Part shown: positions 42,756 through 51,918 of the stretch, one piece after another
Layout: each line of letters begins with the position of its first letter
How positions within the stretch are numbered: position 1 is the stretch's first letter
Source of the DNA: Firmicutes bacterium ASF500
GTDB lineage: Bacteria > Bacillota > Clostridia > Oscillospirales > Oscillospiraceae
Reading direction: 5' to 3'
NCBI GenBank assembly: GCA_000492175.2
Contig: CP097573.1
Span: 496,001-560,000, forward strand
DNA: 64,000 nucleotides
Made by a program: the position numbers and the translations under genes
The notes under the pieces: generated by a model
Seen by the model: the letters and a program-made list of their open reading frames with translations, nothing else
Databases searched by the model: none
Told to the model about the DNA's origin: nothing

Positions 42756-43553
42756 ATGAAGCAAATTATCAGGCTGGTAAAAAAAGATTTAAAAAAATGT
42801 GTATTTCAAATTGAGAATAATCCAGACTGGGAACTTGTAGGAGTAAGGACGCTTAGAGGCGGACGTGGAAAGTATGAGCTTTACAAGCAAGGAAAGCTTC
42901 AGTACTCTATGGAACAAGGTATTTTTTTGTGGTGTGCTTTTTGGATAGCCTGTATTTTGTTTCTCACACTATTCAAAATCGCAGTAGAAGAACGTATACT
43001 TTTAATGGGCATTCTTTGTTGGGTAATCCCTATAGTATTATTCTTTGTAGATAGGCCATTCATATTTTACAAAGACGGAATCCGTTGCGGTTATTCTAAG
43101 CGTCCAAGAATGAAAAGAAAATTACATGCGTTATTTGATTTTTACTTTGAGCAGCAGATATACCGTGTCATACTTCACTCACATGGAGTCCATTCATTAT
43201 TGAAAAATGATACGCAGGTTGCGGTCTACAAGCGGTTTGGACTTGGAAGTTACCTTGTCAGATGTTCGGAAGAAATATACAGTCGAACAGATTTGCTGAT
43301 TTTGTTCGCCGCTTTCGTTGAATTGGACCAGACAATGGATACCATTGCAGATTCAACCCCCGAAACTACAATGGTTATGGGAGATCAATTTTCAGAGTAT
43401 GGCAGATGGAGGCCTGATGATGAATTGAACGAGGAACCGTTTTTGGATGAACAGGGCCGCGCAAACGTCTTTCTGTCGGATGAATCCGGAGTTCCCATCA
43501 AGAGGCATTACAAGGAGAAAAAAGGGTTCTTTCGGAGGAACCGTAAGGGATAA
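42756..43553 (+). CDS. Hypothetical membrane protein, AT-rich
   Basis: A 265-residue protein with two adjacent membrane helices (about 54-75 and 82-102) between cytosolic N- and C-terminal parts. The C-terminal part has an amphipathic core (FDFYFEQQIYRVILHSHG) and a polar, charged end (RHYKEKKGFFRRNRKG). I do not recognise a family. The codon use is clearly AT-richer than the surrounding genes, a sign of recent acquisition. It has its own terminator and no evident operon partner. Confidence 0.65.
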   Translation: MKQIIRLVKKDLKKCVFQIENNPDWELVGVRTLRGGRGKYELYKQGKLQYSMEQGIFLWCAFWIACILFLTLFKIAVEERILLMGILCWVIPIVLFFVDRPFIFYKDGIRCGYSKRPRMKRKLHALFDFYFEQQIYRVILHSHGVHSLLKNDTQVAVYKRFGLGSYLVRCSEEIYSRTDLLILFAAFVELDQTMDTIADSTPETTMVMGDQFSEYGRWRPDDELNEEPFLDEQGRANVFLSDESGVPIKRHYKEKKGFFRRNRKG

Positions 43554-43591
43554 ACGGAGCGGAACAGCCGAGCTGTCCCGCTCCGTTTAAT
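43552..43591. terminator. Bidirectional terminator between two converging genes
   Basis: AAACGGAGCGG-ACAGC and GCTGT-CCGCTCCGTTT form a long stem that starts at the stop codon of the 42756 gene and also faces the CotH gene. Confidence 0.85.
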
Positions 43592-43614
43592 TATGGCTCC
43601 ATTTAGCGGCATAT

Positions 43615-45330
43615 TCATCTTTTATATTTAACAGCGATCAAAAGCCCAATGAGCAATGCGGCCACAGACGCGACGAGTAATATGACCGCGGACTGCTGGG
43701 CCGTTGAAGCCGCCTGCTCACTGGAAGGAGCAAAGCCATCGCCGGGAGGCGTAAAGGTCCCAGGCTGGCCTCTATCAGGCAGGATTTCTTCCGCTCCCTG
43801 CGTGCCCGCCTCCCACGGACTGCGGCCCATTCCGTCAGGAATTTCGCCAAATTCATCCTGGACGGACGGAGGGCCCTGTCTGCCTCCGCCGCCAAACCCG
43901 CCGGTGCCGCCCATACCGCCGTTGTCCATCGTCCCCATGTCGGACAGATTCAGGCCGTCCGCGCTGACCAGAGCATCCCCCTGTACATTCTGCTGTTCGC
44001 TGGTGGATGGTATCGTGCCTGCCAGCTGTCCCTGGACGCTCTCCTTCCGCAGAGCGCAGAAGGCATGCAACGCTTGTACTCCGGTCTCAAATTCCTCATA
44101 GGTGCAGAACTTGGTGGGGTCCTTCTCCGCATAGTCCGCAATCAGCGCATAGGCTTCATTTATGATCTGAGCCGCGTCTACCGTGCTCAAAAATTCCGCG
44201 TACAGCTCGTGATACCGCTGTGTATAGGCTTCGTCGGAGAATATCCACGCCTGCATGGGGCGGTCGGAGAGCACTTCGTCAATGGGGTCGTTGACAGCCG
44301 AATCCGTCGAGCCCGCCTGGAACGTCCCGAAAGCCAGGTTGTAGTCCCAGGGGATCATGGAGAGCCGGCCATCCTCCTCATACAGATAGTAGTTATGGAT
44401 CATACTGCCGGTGTAGCTGTCGCCGTTGACGACGAAGTTATGAACGACAAAATAACGGAGCACCGGCTCGATGTCCAGGACCTCCTCCAAATTTTCATAG
44501 CTGGAGAGGGATTTCAGGGAGTCGATCAGCCGCGCCTGATCTCCGTCGGAACCGCTGGTCTTTGCGTTGTCGAAGATGTTGGGGTAGCTGTCCGGGTCGT
44601 CGTCAATGTATTGCAGCTTCACATCGGCGGCGCCTCCAGAACGAAAACCTCCGCCGCCTTCAGGCATATCGGACGGGTCAAAATCCTTGCCGCCGCCCCG
44701 GCCGCCGCCGAAGCTCATGCTGTCCGGTTTATAGAGCTCGCCGTAATCACTGCCGTAGTTCCGTTGCAAAAAGGCCTCCTCAACCCCCTCCACTGCCAGA
44801 TACAGCCCCCAGTCCTCACCGTTCACCGTAATGTACACAAAGCTGCTCAGAGAACTGGGCACGCCAAAGGCGTTCATCATCTGATAGGTCAAATAGTCCT
44901 TCATCATGGTGTTGTCCTGAATCAGATTGTTCAGGCTGATCTTATCCAGCCCGTGATAGCTCTTGGTGCTGTCATACTTGTCAAACTCGATTTTAAAACT
45001 GTAGCGGCTGCTTCCCATAGCGGCAACCGAGCTGAGGGATGTGTTGCCCTTCCCTCGAATTCCCACATTTTTATAGCTTTCGCCGTCAATAACCACATTA
45101 CAGGAGCTGTATTCCTCGCTTTGACAGGTTTCAATAAAGCCGTCCCAATCCTCCATGACGATTTCAACCGTATGCACGCGGGAGGTATCAAACAGCCGGC
45201 TTTCATACCCAACGGCCTTGCCCGCCGGCTGGAGGCCAATGGCCTCGCCGTTCATAAAGAGCAGTGCGGCAATCAGAGAGAGGGCCATAGCGGCGGCGCA
45301 GACGCGGTCCATATATTTGTGCGTTGACAT
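43615..45330 (-). CDS. CotH-type kinase domain surface protein
   Basis: A 571-residue protein with an N-terminal signal anchor (about 10-28) and a CotH kinase domain (about 45-400): VHTVEIVMEDWDGFI, VGIRGKGNTSL, SFKIEFDKYD, and the catalytic MIPWDYNLAFG. Then follow a Gly-rich linker, a Pro/Gln-rich segment and a C-terminal membrane helix (about 548-566). CotH proteins are atypical protein kinases acting outside the cytoplasm. Here it is the third gene of the VTC-DUF4956-CotH operon, in a form common in non-spore-coat contexts. 12-bp gap to the DUF4956 gene. Confidence 0.88.
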   Translation of the reverse strand: MSTHKYMDRVCAAAMALSLIAALLFMNGEAIGLQPAGKAVGYESRLFDTSRVHTVEIVMEDWDGFIETCQSEEYSSCNVVIDGESYKNVGIRGKGNTSLSSVAAMGSSRYSFKIEFDKYDSTKSYHGLDKISLNNLIQDNTMMKDYLTYQMMNAFGVPSSLSSFVYITVNGEDWGLYLAVEGVEEAFLQRNYGSDYGELYKPDSMSFGGGRGGGKDFDPSDMPEGGGGFRSGGAADVKLQYIDDDPDSYPNIFDNAKTSGSDGDQARLIDSLKSLSSYENLEEVLDIEPVLRYFVVHNFVVNGDSYTGSMIHNYYLYEEDGRLSMIPWDYNLAFGTFQAGSTDSAVNDPIDEVLSDRPMQAWIFSDEAYTQRYHELYAEFLSTVDAAQIINEAYALIADYAEKDPTKFCTYEEFETGVQALHAFCALRKESVQGQLAGTIPSTSEQQNVQGDALVSADGLNLSDMGTMDNGGMGGTGGFGGGGRQGPPSVQDEFGEIPDGMGRSPWEAGTQGAEEILPDRGQPGTFTPPGDGFAPSSEQAASTAQQSAVILLVASVAALLIGLLIAVKYKR

Positions 45331-45342
45331 AGCGCCTCCCCC

Positions 45343-46014
45343 CTACCCCATGTAATCGCCGTTGTAGCTCACCAGGACTGCGCTTTGAACCCCCTCCGTC
45401 TCGGAGAGCGCGTTGATAAAGTCCGTATTGTCATCCTTGAGCCGGATCTCAAGATTCAATTCCACAGCCCCGCGCCGCGCCGACTTGCTTTTTACAACAC
45501 AGCGCCGGGTCTGGGTCTCAAGGTACTGCCTCGCCCTCTGCTCCGACTCATGGCCGTCGCATTGAAGGACGACGATGTAGGGGTTATAGCTGCTCTTTTT
45601 GTTGACGAAGAACAGCAAAATCAAACCAATCGCAACCCCGCCGAGCACAGCCAGCGGAATCATTCCCGCCGCCAGCACAATGCCCTCGGCAATGGCCCAG
45701 AACAAAAAGGCGATGTCCAGCGGCTCCTTGATGGCGGTGCGGAAGCGGACGATCGACAGCGCGCCCACCATACCTAGAGACAGCACCACATTGCTGGTCA
45801 CCGCCAGAATGACGACCGTGGTAATCATGGTCAGGGCGATCAGCGTGACCCCGAAGCTGGAGGAGTACATGACGCCCTGATAGGTCTTTTTGTAGACTAG
45901 AAAAATAAACAGGCCAATGCCAAAGGCCAGCGCAAGGGCCAGCATCATGTCGAACACGCTGACACTAGTGATGTTTTCCAGAAAGCTGGATTTAAAAATG
46001 TCATTAAATGTCAT
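45343..46014 (-). CDS. DUF4956 membrane protein
   Basis: A 223-residue protein from the ATG at 46014 (AAAGGAG). It has three to four membrane helices (SVFDMMLALALAFGIGLFIFL first) and the signature GMVGALSIVRFRTAIKEP between helices, then a soluble C-terminal alpha/beta domain of about 75 residues. The family always travels with VTC-domain genes, and the partnership suggests a membrane complex for polyphosphate or a related polymer. 25-bp gap to the VTC gene. Confidence 0.9.
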   Translation of the reverse strand: MTFNDIFKSSFLENITSVSVFDMMLALALAFGIGLFIFLVYKKTYQGVMYSSSFGVTLIALTMITTVVILAVTSNVVLSLGMVGALSIVRFRTAIKEPLDIAFLFWAIAEGIVLAAGMIPLAVLGGVAIGLILLFFVNKKSSYNPYIVVLQCDGHESEQRARQYLETQTRRCVVKSKSARRGAVELNLEIRLKDDNTDFINALSETEGVQSAVLVSYNGDYMG

Positions 46015-46039
46015 AGAAATCGCTCCTTTTGTTTTTGAT

Positions 46040-46708
46040 TCAGCCATAGACGCGGCATTGGGCGTATTTGGAGAAGGACGAGGTGTGCCGCCCCTCCAGC
46101 TGAATCGCGTCATGAATGACCGACGGGAGAAAGGAATCCCATTTGACCTCCAGAATGATAGGCGCGTCTCCCGCAGGGATTGTAATCCCGGGGTTCAAAA
46201 AGTCCTCGCAGCTCAGGCCAATTCGAATGTCGTAATCCAGCGTGACCCGAACATTGCCCGCCGGACAGACATAGGGCTCGCGGGTGTACTCCACAATGGT
46301 TCGCGGGCGGAGCTGCTGTGTCCTTATTTTGCTGTAGAGCTCCCGCACCAGGGGCCTTCCGCTGTCCGTCATCCACGACAGTCCGCCTTGCAGGAGCGCG
46401 GATGTCTCCGGAACGGAGAGCGGGGCGCTCTGCTTGTTCCCCAGTCCCCCCAGCTTGCTCTTTTTTTCCAGGTGAATGACCGAGGTGTCCCCATTATAGT
46501 ATCGGATGCGGAATTTTTCCCGGCGGCTGACGCCGTCCAGCTTTTCCCGCAGCGCCCTGTCTGAGGGAGTATCAAAATACAGACTGCGGATCAAATATTT
46601 CCCGTCTACCGCATGGGGGTCGGCCTGGGCCACGGCCCGCAGGCGCTGGCGGAGCGTCAGCAGATCCAGATATGAGATCTCATGCTTCCACTCATGTCGA
46701 AAATCCAT
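46040..46708 (-). CDS. VTC domain protein (polyphosphate polymerase-like)
   Basis: A 222-residue protein consisting of a single VTC tunnel domain: FRHEWKHEIS, IRSLYFDT, REKFRIRYYNGD, IHLEKKSK, TIVEYTREPY, VTLDYDIR, ILEVKWDSFLP. The alternating basic residues and terminal Glu are the residues that bind triphosphate and metal in yeast Vtc4. It probably synthesises polyphosphate from ATP at the membrane. First gene of the operon with its own TATAAT promoter (46744-46749). No SPX domain is present, as in other bacterial members. Confidence 0.88.
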   Translation of the reverse strand: MDFRHEWKHEISYLDLLTLRQRLRAVAQADPHAVDGKYLIRSLYFDTPSDRALREKLDGVSRREKFRIRYYNGDTSVIHLEKKSKLGGLGNKQSAPLSVPETSALLQGGLSWMTDSGRPLVRELYSKIRTQQLRPRTIVEYTREPYVCPAGNVRVTLDYDIRIGLSCEDFLNPGITIPAGDAPIILEVKWDSFLPSVIHDAIQLEGRHTSSFSKYAQCRVYG

Positions 46709-46743
46709 ACCGCTTGTTTCCTCCTTCCTGGTAGAATGGGGCT

Positions 46744-46775
46744 ATTATAAAGGACGAACTTAAAACCAAGTTAAA
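46744..46775 (-). promoter_or_regulatory. VTC operon promoter with tandem 11-bp regulator box
   Basis: On the minus strand a TATAAT -10 box (46744-46749) is preceded, at the -35 position, by two direct repeats TTTAACTTGGT (46765-46775) and TTTAAGTTCGT (46754-46764), 9 of 11 bases identical with an 11-bp period. This is the arrangement used by OmpR/PhoB-class regulators, and TTAAC-type repeats are PhoP-like. The divergent response regulator is the natural candidate to bind. Confidence 0.55.
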
Positions 46776-46883
46776 AAAATACCTGCCAGGCTCTCTTTTT
46801 TTAGGCGGCAGGCATTGTTCATGATTTTGCTCTTGCTTTTTGCGGCGCATATCTGTACAGTAAAGGGCAGGGAGGGATAAATT

Positions 46884-47558
46884 GTGCGTATTTTAGTTGC
46901 GGATGACGAACCGGAAATGACCATGGTACTGGAGGCCCTGCTCAATCGGGAGCATTACTCTGTAGACGTGGTCTGCAATGGACAGGACGCGCTGGACTTT
47001 GGCCTTTCGACAAATTATGACTGCATTGTTCTGGACATTATGATGCCGAAGCTGGACGGTATCCAAACCTTACAGGCTCTGCGGGCCAAAAAGGTCGCCA
47101 CGCCGGTACTGCTGCTGACAGCAAAAAGTCAGGTGGAGGACCGGGTGGCCGGTCTGAACAGCGGGGCGGACGACTATCTGCCCAAGCCCTTTGACAACCG
47201 GGAATTTATTGCCAGGGTACGGGCCCTGACCCGCAGGGGCGGCGAGTACACGCCTACTGCCCTTACCGCCGGGAACGTCACCCTGGACTGCGCCGCCTTT
47301 GAGCTGAAATGCGGCGGCTCCCGCGTCCGGCTGGGCAACCGGGAATTTCAGATGCTGGAGCTGCTCATGCGGCAGGAGGGACGGCTGATCTCCACAGAGC
47401 AGTTCATGGAGCATATCTGGGGCTATGACAGCGAGGCGGAAATCAACGTGGTTTGGGCCTATATCTCCTATCTGCGCCGGAAGCTGGAGGCGGTGGGGGC
47501 CAATGTCCGCATTGTCGCCCGCCGGGGCCAGGGGTATCTGCTGGAGGAGTCCATATGA
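46884..47558 (+). CDS. OmpR/PhoB-family response regulator
   Basis: A 224-residue two-domain regulator with GTG start and GGGAGGG ribosome site. The receiver domain has the acidic pair DD at 7-8, phosphoacceptor D51 in VLDIMMPKLDG and Lys in KPF. The C-terminal winged helix ends RIVARRGQGYLLEE. A plus-strand promoter (TTGCTT, 17-bp spacer, TACAGT, about 46834-46861) precedes it. The stop overlaps the kinase ATG by 4 bp. Divergent from the VTC operon, which it may control. Confidence 0.93.
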   Translation: MRILVADDEPEMTMVLEALLNREHYSVDVVCNGQDALDFGLSTNYDCIVLDIMMPKLDGIQTLQALRAKKVATPVLLLTAKSQVEDRVAGLNSGADDYLPKPFDNREFIARVRALTRRGGEYTPTALTAGNVTLDCAAFELKCGGSRVRLGNREFQMLELLMRQEGRLISTEQFMEHIWGYDSEAEINVVWAYISYLRRKLEAVGANVRIVARRGQGYLLEESI

Positions 47559-48787
47559 TACGATCACTGCGCCGGAAATTTATCCTGATCGCTATGGCGT
47601 CCCTGGTGGGAACGATGGTGATTCTATGCACGGCCATCGGGATCGGCAATCACTATATCACCACCAACCGGCTCGATCACGCCATTGCCCTCCTGCGCCA
47701 GAATGGCGGAGCCTTCCACCCGCCCGGCGCCCGCTTTGACCCTTCAGCGTTCGATTTTCAGATCACGCCGGAGACCCCCTTTGAAACACGATATTTTATG
47801 GTCAAGCTTACTGCGGAAAAGGAAATCAAATCGGTCAGTATGGACCATATTGCCGCTCTGGACCGCCGCGCGGTGGTGGATACCATCCAGAGGATTATAG
47901 ATACCAAGGCGGCGCGGGGATATGTTGACCATTACCGCTTCGGTATGTTCCCGGATAAAAACGGCGGGAGTACCATCATCGTTCTGGACTGCTTTCTTCA
48001 GCTCCAATCGGCAAATAATATGCTGCGCATTACGGTTATCATGTTTTTGATCTGCGTCCTGATTGTTTTTGTTTTGCTGCTCTTTTTGTCGAAACGGGCG
48101 ATCCGGCCCTTTGCCGACAATCTGGAACGGCAGCGGCAGTTCATTACCGACGCGTCCCACGAGTTAAAAACGCCCCTGGCTATTTTGTCGGCAGATATAG
48201 GACTGCTGGAGGATACCTATGGAAGGGATAAATGGCTGGAGAGCGCACGTTCACAGATCACCCGCCTGGACAAGCTCATCAAAAACCTGGTTGAACTGGC
48301 TCGCACCGAGGAAACCGTCAAGGAGGACGCTGTGGTCTGCTTTTCCATCAGCGAGGTCGCCCAGGCCAGCGTGGACGCCTTTCGTCCGCTGGCCGAAGCG
48401 GATGGAAAATCACTGACAGCGGAGATCGCGGACGGGATTATCCTAAAAGGCGTTCAGGACAATTTCTTTCGCCTGTTCTCGATTCTGCTGGATAACGCGG
48501 TGAAGTACTGCGACCCGGAGGGCGTGATCCGGCTCTCGGTATCCCAGCGGGGAAGAAATATCTATATCGCCGTCTCCAACCCCTGCGCCGGAGTAAACGC
48601 GGCTCAGCTTCCCAGATACTTCGACCGTTTCTATCGGGCGGATTCCTCCCGCGCCCGCTCCACCGGGGGGTACGGAATCGGGCTTTCCACTGCGAGGGCT
48701 ATCGTTACCCGGCACAAAGGCCGCATCACGAACCACTACGTGAACGGAGTTATCACCTTTACCGCCGTGATCCCGCAGATAAGCTGA
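47555..48787 (+). CDS. Sensor histidine kinase
   Basis: A 410-residue membrane kinase. It has helices at about 9-29 and 158-178 flanking a small extracytoplasmic sensor, then H202 in DASHELKTPLAIL, N-box LLDNAVKYCDP and G-box GGYGIGLSTA. The linker region lacks an obvious HAMP. It phosphorylates the overlapping response regulator. The ~125-residue extracytoplasmic region has no recognised domain, so the signal is unknown. Confidence 0.93.
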   Translation: MIRSLRRKFILIAMASLVGTMVILCTAIGIGNHYITTNRLDHAIALLRQNGGAFHPPGARFDPSAFDFQITPETPFETRYFMVKLTAEKEIKSVSMDHIAALDRRAVVDTIQRIIDTKAARGYVDHYRFGMFPDKNGGSTIIVLDCFLQLQSANNMLRITVIMFLICVLIVFVLLLFLSKRAIRPFADNLERQRQFITDASHELKTPLAILSADIGLLEDTYGRDKWLESARSQITRLDKLIKNLVELARTEETVKEDAVVCFSISEVAQASVDAFRPLAEADGKSLTAEIADGIILKGVQDNFFRLFSILLDNAVKYCDPEGVIRLSVSQRGRNIYIAVSNPCAGVNAAQLPRYFDRFYRADSSRARSTGGYGIGLSTARAIVTRHKGRITNHYVNGVITFTAVIPQIS

Positions 48788-48897
48788 CGCTTCTGCGCCT
48801 ATACAGGCACACCGGGCCGGCAGCGCATAGAACTTGCAGATAATAAAAGGAGTATTGACCTTGCGAAAGCACTCCCCCGCCTTAAACTGTATTTCGC

Positions 48898-48926
48898 TTG
48901 CCATTTTGGTCAAACTGTGGTAAAAT
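48898..48926 (+). promoter_or_regulatory. Promoter of mrnC-rqcH
   Basis: TTGCCA (48898-48903), 17-bp spacer and TAAAAT (48921-48926), 30 bp before the mrnC start and its AAAGGAG site. Confidence 0.7.
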
Positions 48927-48955
48927 CATGCCAATTTCCCAAAGGAGCGTCCGCT

Positions 48956-49357
48956 ATGACTGACTACTTTCATCTGAATATCGACCGTGACGCCCTCCTG
49001 TCCCTGTCCACTTTAGGGTTGGCTCACCTGGGGGACGGGGTGTATGAGGTGATGGTCCGTTCCTGGCTGGTGCTCCACGGCAAGGCCAAGGCCAAGGACC
49101 TCCACCGGGCCACGGTGAAATACGTGGCCGCCCCCGCCCAGGCGGAGCGGTTTGAAAAAATTCAGCCCCTCCTGGCCGAGGAGGAGGCCGATGTCTTCCG
49201 CCGGGGCCGGAACACCGCCCCCCATTCCATCCCCAAAGCGGCCAGCCGGGCCCAGTATCAGACCGCCACCGGCCTGGAGGCCCTGTTTGGCTGGCTGTAT
49301 CTCCAAGGGCGGACGGAGCGGCTGAACGAACTATTTACCATCATGATGGAGGAATAA
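48956..49357 (+). CDS. mrnC: Mini-ribonuclease III
   Basis: A 133-residue protein from the ATG at 48956 (AAAGGAG). It consists of an RNase III catalytic domain without dsRNA-binding domain: LAHLGDGVYEVMVRSWL carries the catalytic acidic residues, and ATGLEALFGWLYLQGR the second. It matures 23S rRNA ends in Firmicutes. It ends 3 bp before rqcH. Confidence 0.93.
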   Translation: MTDYFHLNIDRDALLSLSTLGLAHLGDGVYEVMVRSWLVLHGKAKAKDLHRATVKYVAAPAQAERFEKIQPLLAEEEADVFRRGRNTAPHSIPKAASRAQYQTATGLEALFGWLYLQGRTERLNELFTIMMEE

Positions 49358-49360
49358 GCC

Positions 49361-51130
49361 ATGCCGTTAGACGCGTTATGCCTGTCGGGCGTGATCTATG
49401 AGCTGAATACAAGCCTGGCCGGGTCCCGGGTGGACAAAATTTATCAGCCCGGGCGGGACGAGGTGGTACTGGCTCTGCGGACCCAGAGCGTGGGCAACGT
49501 GCGGCTTCTGCTGTCGGCCAACCCGGCCCACCCCCGGCTCCATCTGACCACCCTGCCCCTGGAAAACCCGGAGAAGCCCCCCATGTTCTGTATGCTTCTG
49601 CGCAAGCACCTGTCGGGGGCCCGACTGCTGGAGCTCGTCCAGCCCCCTCTGGAGCGGGCCGCTGTCCTGCGGTTCGAGGCGCTGAACGAGCTGGGCGACC
49701 GGGTGGAGCGCAGGCTGGTGCTGGAGGCCATCAGCCACAAGACCAACCTGATCCTGCTGGACGGCGACGGCCGCATTCTGGACTGCGTTCGGCATGTGGG
49801 CGCTGACCTGTCCGCCGCCCAGCGCCTCCTCCAGCCGGGGATGTTCTACCGGCTCCCCCCAGGGGTTGACAAGGAAAATCCCCTGACAGCCGACCGGGAG
49901 AGATTGGAGTCTCTCCTGTCCGCCGCCCCGGAGGAGTCCCAGGTGGATAAATGGCTGCTGGACACCTTCGGCGGGCTGTCCCCCCTGATCTGCCGGGAGC
50001 TGGTCCACCAAGCTGCCGGAGCCACTGACGCACGGCTCCACACCCTGGGCCCCCAAGGACGGGCGCGGCTGTTGGACGGTATGGAGAAACTGCAATTCAC
50101 TGTAAAGGAAAACCGTTTTACTCCTACAATGGTGCTGATGGAGGGCCGTCCCAAGGACTTCACCTTCCTCCCCGTGGGACAGTACGAGGGGGCCGCTCAG
50201 GTAGAGGACTGGCCCGCCTTCTCCTCCCTGCTGGACGCCTTCTTTGAGCAGCGGGAGCGTCAGGACCGGATCAAGCAGCGGGGCCAGGATTTAATCAAAT
50301 CCGTCACCAACGCCCGGGACCGCACCGCCCGGAAGCTGGCCAATCAGGAAAAGGAGCTGGCCGCTACCAAGAACCGGGACCGCCTGCGCCAGCTGGGGGA
50401 CATCCTCACCAGCAATTTTTACCAGATGGAGAAGGGCATGGCCCGCCTGCGGGCTGTGGACTTCTACGACCCTGAGGGCAAGGAGATCGACATCAAGCTG
50501 GACCCCCTCCTCACCCCCCAGCAAAACGCCGCCAAGTATTATAAGGACTACAACCGGGCCAAAAAGGCGGAGGAAATGCTCACCATCCAGCTGGAAAAGG
50601 GCCGGAAGGAGCTGGACTATCTCAACAGCGTGCTGGAGAACATCTCCCTGGCCGAGGGGGAGCGGGACCTGGCGGAGATTCGTCAGGAGCTGGCCGACAC
50701 CGGCTACCTCCGCCGCCCCGGCAAGGCCAAGGACCGGGGCAGGCGGGTCGTGTCGAAGCCCATGGAATTTATGTCAACCGCCGGCCTCCGCATCTCGGTG
50801 GGCAAGAACAACAGTCAAAACGACCTGCTCACCTGCAAGCTGGCGGGCAAGGGGGACATCTGGTTCCACACCCAGAAGATTCACGGCTCCCACGTCATTC
50901 TCTGGACCGGCGGGGAGGCCCCCGACCTCCAGAGCCTCAACGAGGCCGCGATCCTGGCCGCCTGGTTCTCCCAGGCCCGGGAGAGCAGCAAGGTGCCGGT
51001 GGACTACACCCCTGTCCGCTATGTGAAAAAGCCCGGCGGGGCCAGGCCCGGAATGGTGATCTACACTACCTATGAGACCGCCCAGGTCACCCCTGACGGG
51101 GAGCTGGCCAAGCGGCTGCGGGTAAAATAA
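49361..51130 (+). CDS. rqcH: Rqc2 homologue RqcH (NFACT protein)
   Basis: A 589-residue NFACT protein. It has an N-terminal domain (LDALCLSGVIYELNTSLAGSRVDKIYQPG), a long coiled-coil middle (about 290-440) and a C-terminal NFACT-R region (ISVGKNNSQNDLLTCKLAGKGDIWFHTQKIHGSHVI). It recruits alanyl-tRNA to stalled 50S subunits and adds poly-alanine tails for degradation by ClpXP, whose genes lie elsewhere in this window. Older databases call it FbpA. Full length. Confidence 0.94.
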   Translation: MPLDALCLSGVIYELNTSLAGSRVDKIYQPGRDEVVLALRTQSVGNVRLLLSANPAHPRLHLTTLPLENPEKPPMFCMLLRKHLSGARLLELVQPPLERAAVLRFEALNELGDRVERRLVLEAISHKTNLILLDGDGRILDCVRHVGADLSAAQRLLQPGMFYRLPPGVDKENPLTADRERLESLLSAAPEESQVDKWLLDTFGGLSPLICRELVHQAAGATDARLHTLGPQGRARLLDGMEKLQFTVKENRFTPTMVLMEGRPKDFTFLPVGQYEGAAQVEDWPAFSSLLDAFFEQRERQDRIKQRGQDLIKSVTNARDRTARKLANQEKELAATKNRDRLRQLGDILTSNFYQMEKGMARLRAVDFYDPEGKEIDIKLDPLLTPQQNAAKYYKDYNRAKKAEEMLTIQLEKGRKELDYLNSVLENISLAEGERDLAEIRQELADTGYLRRPGKAKDRGRRVVSKPMEFMSTAGLRISVGKNNSQNDLLTCKLAGKGDIWFHTQKIHGSHVILWTGGEAPDLQSLNEAAILAAWFSQARESSKVPVDYTPVRYVKKPGGARPGMVIYTTYETAQVTPDGELAKRLRVK

Positions 51131-51141
51131 CAGCGGCAGAC

Positions 51142-51178
51142 GGCTGTCCCCTGAACCGGGACAGCCGCTTAATTTTCC
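51142..51178 (+). terminator. Terminator of mrnC-rqcH
   Basis: GGCTGTCCC (51142-51150) pairs with GGGACAGCC (51158-51166), followed by a T-rich tail. Confidence 0.75.
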
Positions 51179-51231
51179 CAATTTTTTGCCGATATATATG
51201 GTATCAGCCATCACAAAGGAGTGAGCCGCAT

Positions 51232-51915
51232 ATGGAAATTTTGTTTCACCCCGGAGCCAGACAAATTTCTCCCATGCGGACGGCCCGGTTTGCCGTCCCG
51301 GAGGAAAAAGGGGACCAGTCTGCGGAGCAATCCCAGGACAAACTGGAACTCTCCCCAGAGGGCCGGCAGGCCGCCGCGGAAGCGCCTGGCCTTGACCACG
51401 GCTGGGTCAATATGACCAAAGACGAATTGATGTCCATGGTCCGGGAGCAGCTGGGCGAACAGACGCTGGAAATCAACTGGAACGCCGCGGTGGACCCGGA
51501 CGGGCAAATCTGGTGCAAGAGCTATTTCGACTCCTACGCCTCCCAAGTCACGGAGTTTCGCGCCGCCGCCAAGCGCGCCATCAAAGACTACTACGCCGAC
51601 CCCTATCAGGAGGCGCTGAACAGTCCGCTGGGGCGGGACCTGCCCAGTCAGCTGAATTTTATCGCCGGCAAATATCAGTGCTCCTGGTCCGACTACTTTG
51701 ACGCCAGCATGCCGGCGGGAGAGCGGCAGTGGACCTACACCCAGGTGCGGGCCATGCTCACCGGCTCCGGTCTGCGGCTCAACGACCCCTATGCTTTAAA
51801 GGATATCCATATCCCCACCGTGGAGGAGACCACCAAAATTGCCAGGCAGGCCGCCGATGATAAAATCAATACGCTGGTCCGGCAGGCCAAAGAGGCCTCC
51901 GGGATCTCCAATTAA
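51232..51915 (+). CDS. Hypothetical protein, unrecognised
   Basis: A 227-residue hydrophilic, probably cytosolic protein with a strong AAAGGAG site. The first ~55 residues are low-complexity and charged. The rest has well-formed segments (MTKDELMSMVREQLGEQ, YFDSYASQVTEFRAAAKRAIKDYY, ADDKINTLVRQAKEASG) with no signal peptide or membrane helix. I do not recognise a domain. It precedes a membrane-protease-like gene by 3 bp, so the two may be co-transcribed. Confidence 0.6.
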   Translation: MEILFHPGARQISPMRTARFAVPEEKGDQSAEQSQDKLELSPEGRQAAAEAPGLDHGWVNMTKDELMSMVREQLGEQTLEINWNAAVDPDGQIWCKSYFDSYASQVTEFRAAAKRAIKDYYADPYQEALNSPLGRDLPSQLNFIAGKYQCSWSDYFDASMPAGERQWTYTQVRAMLTGSGLRLNDPYALKDIHIPTVEETTKIARQAADDKINTLVRQAKEASGISN

Positions 51916-51918
51916 AGA

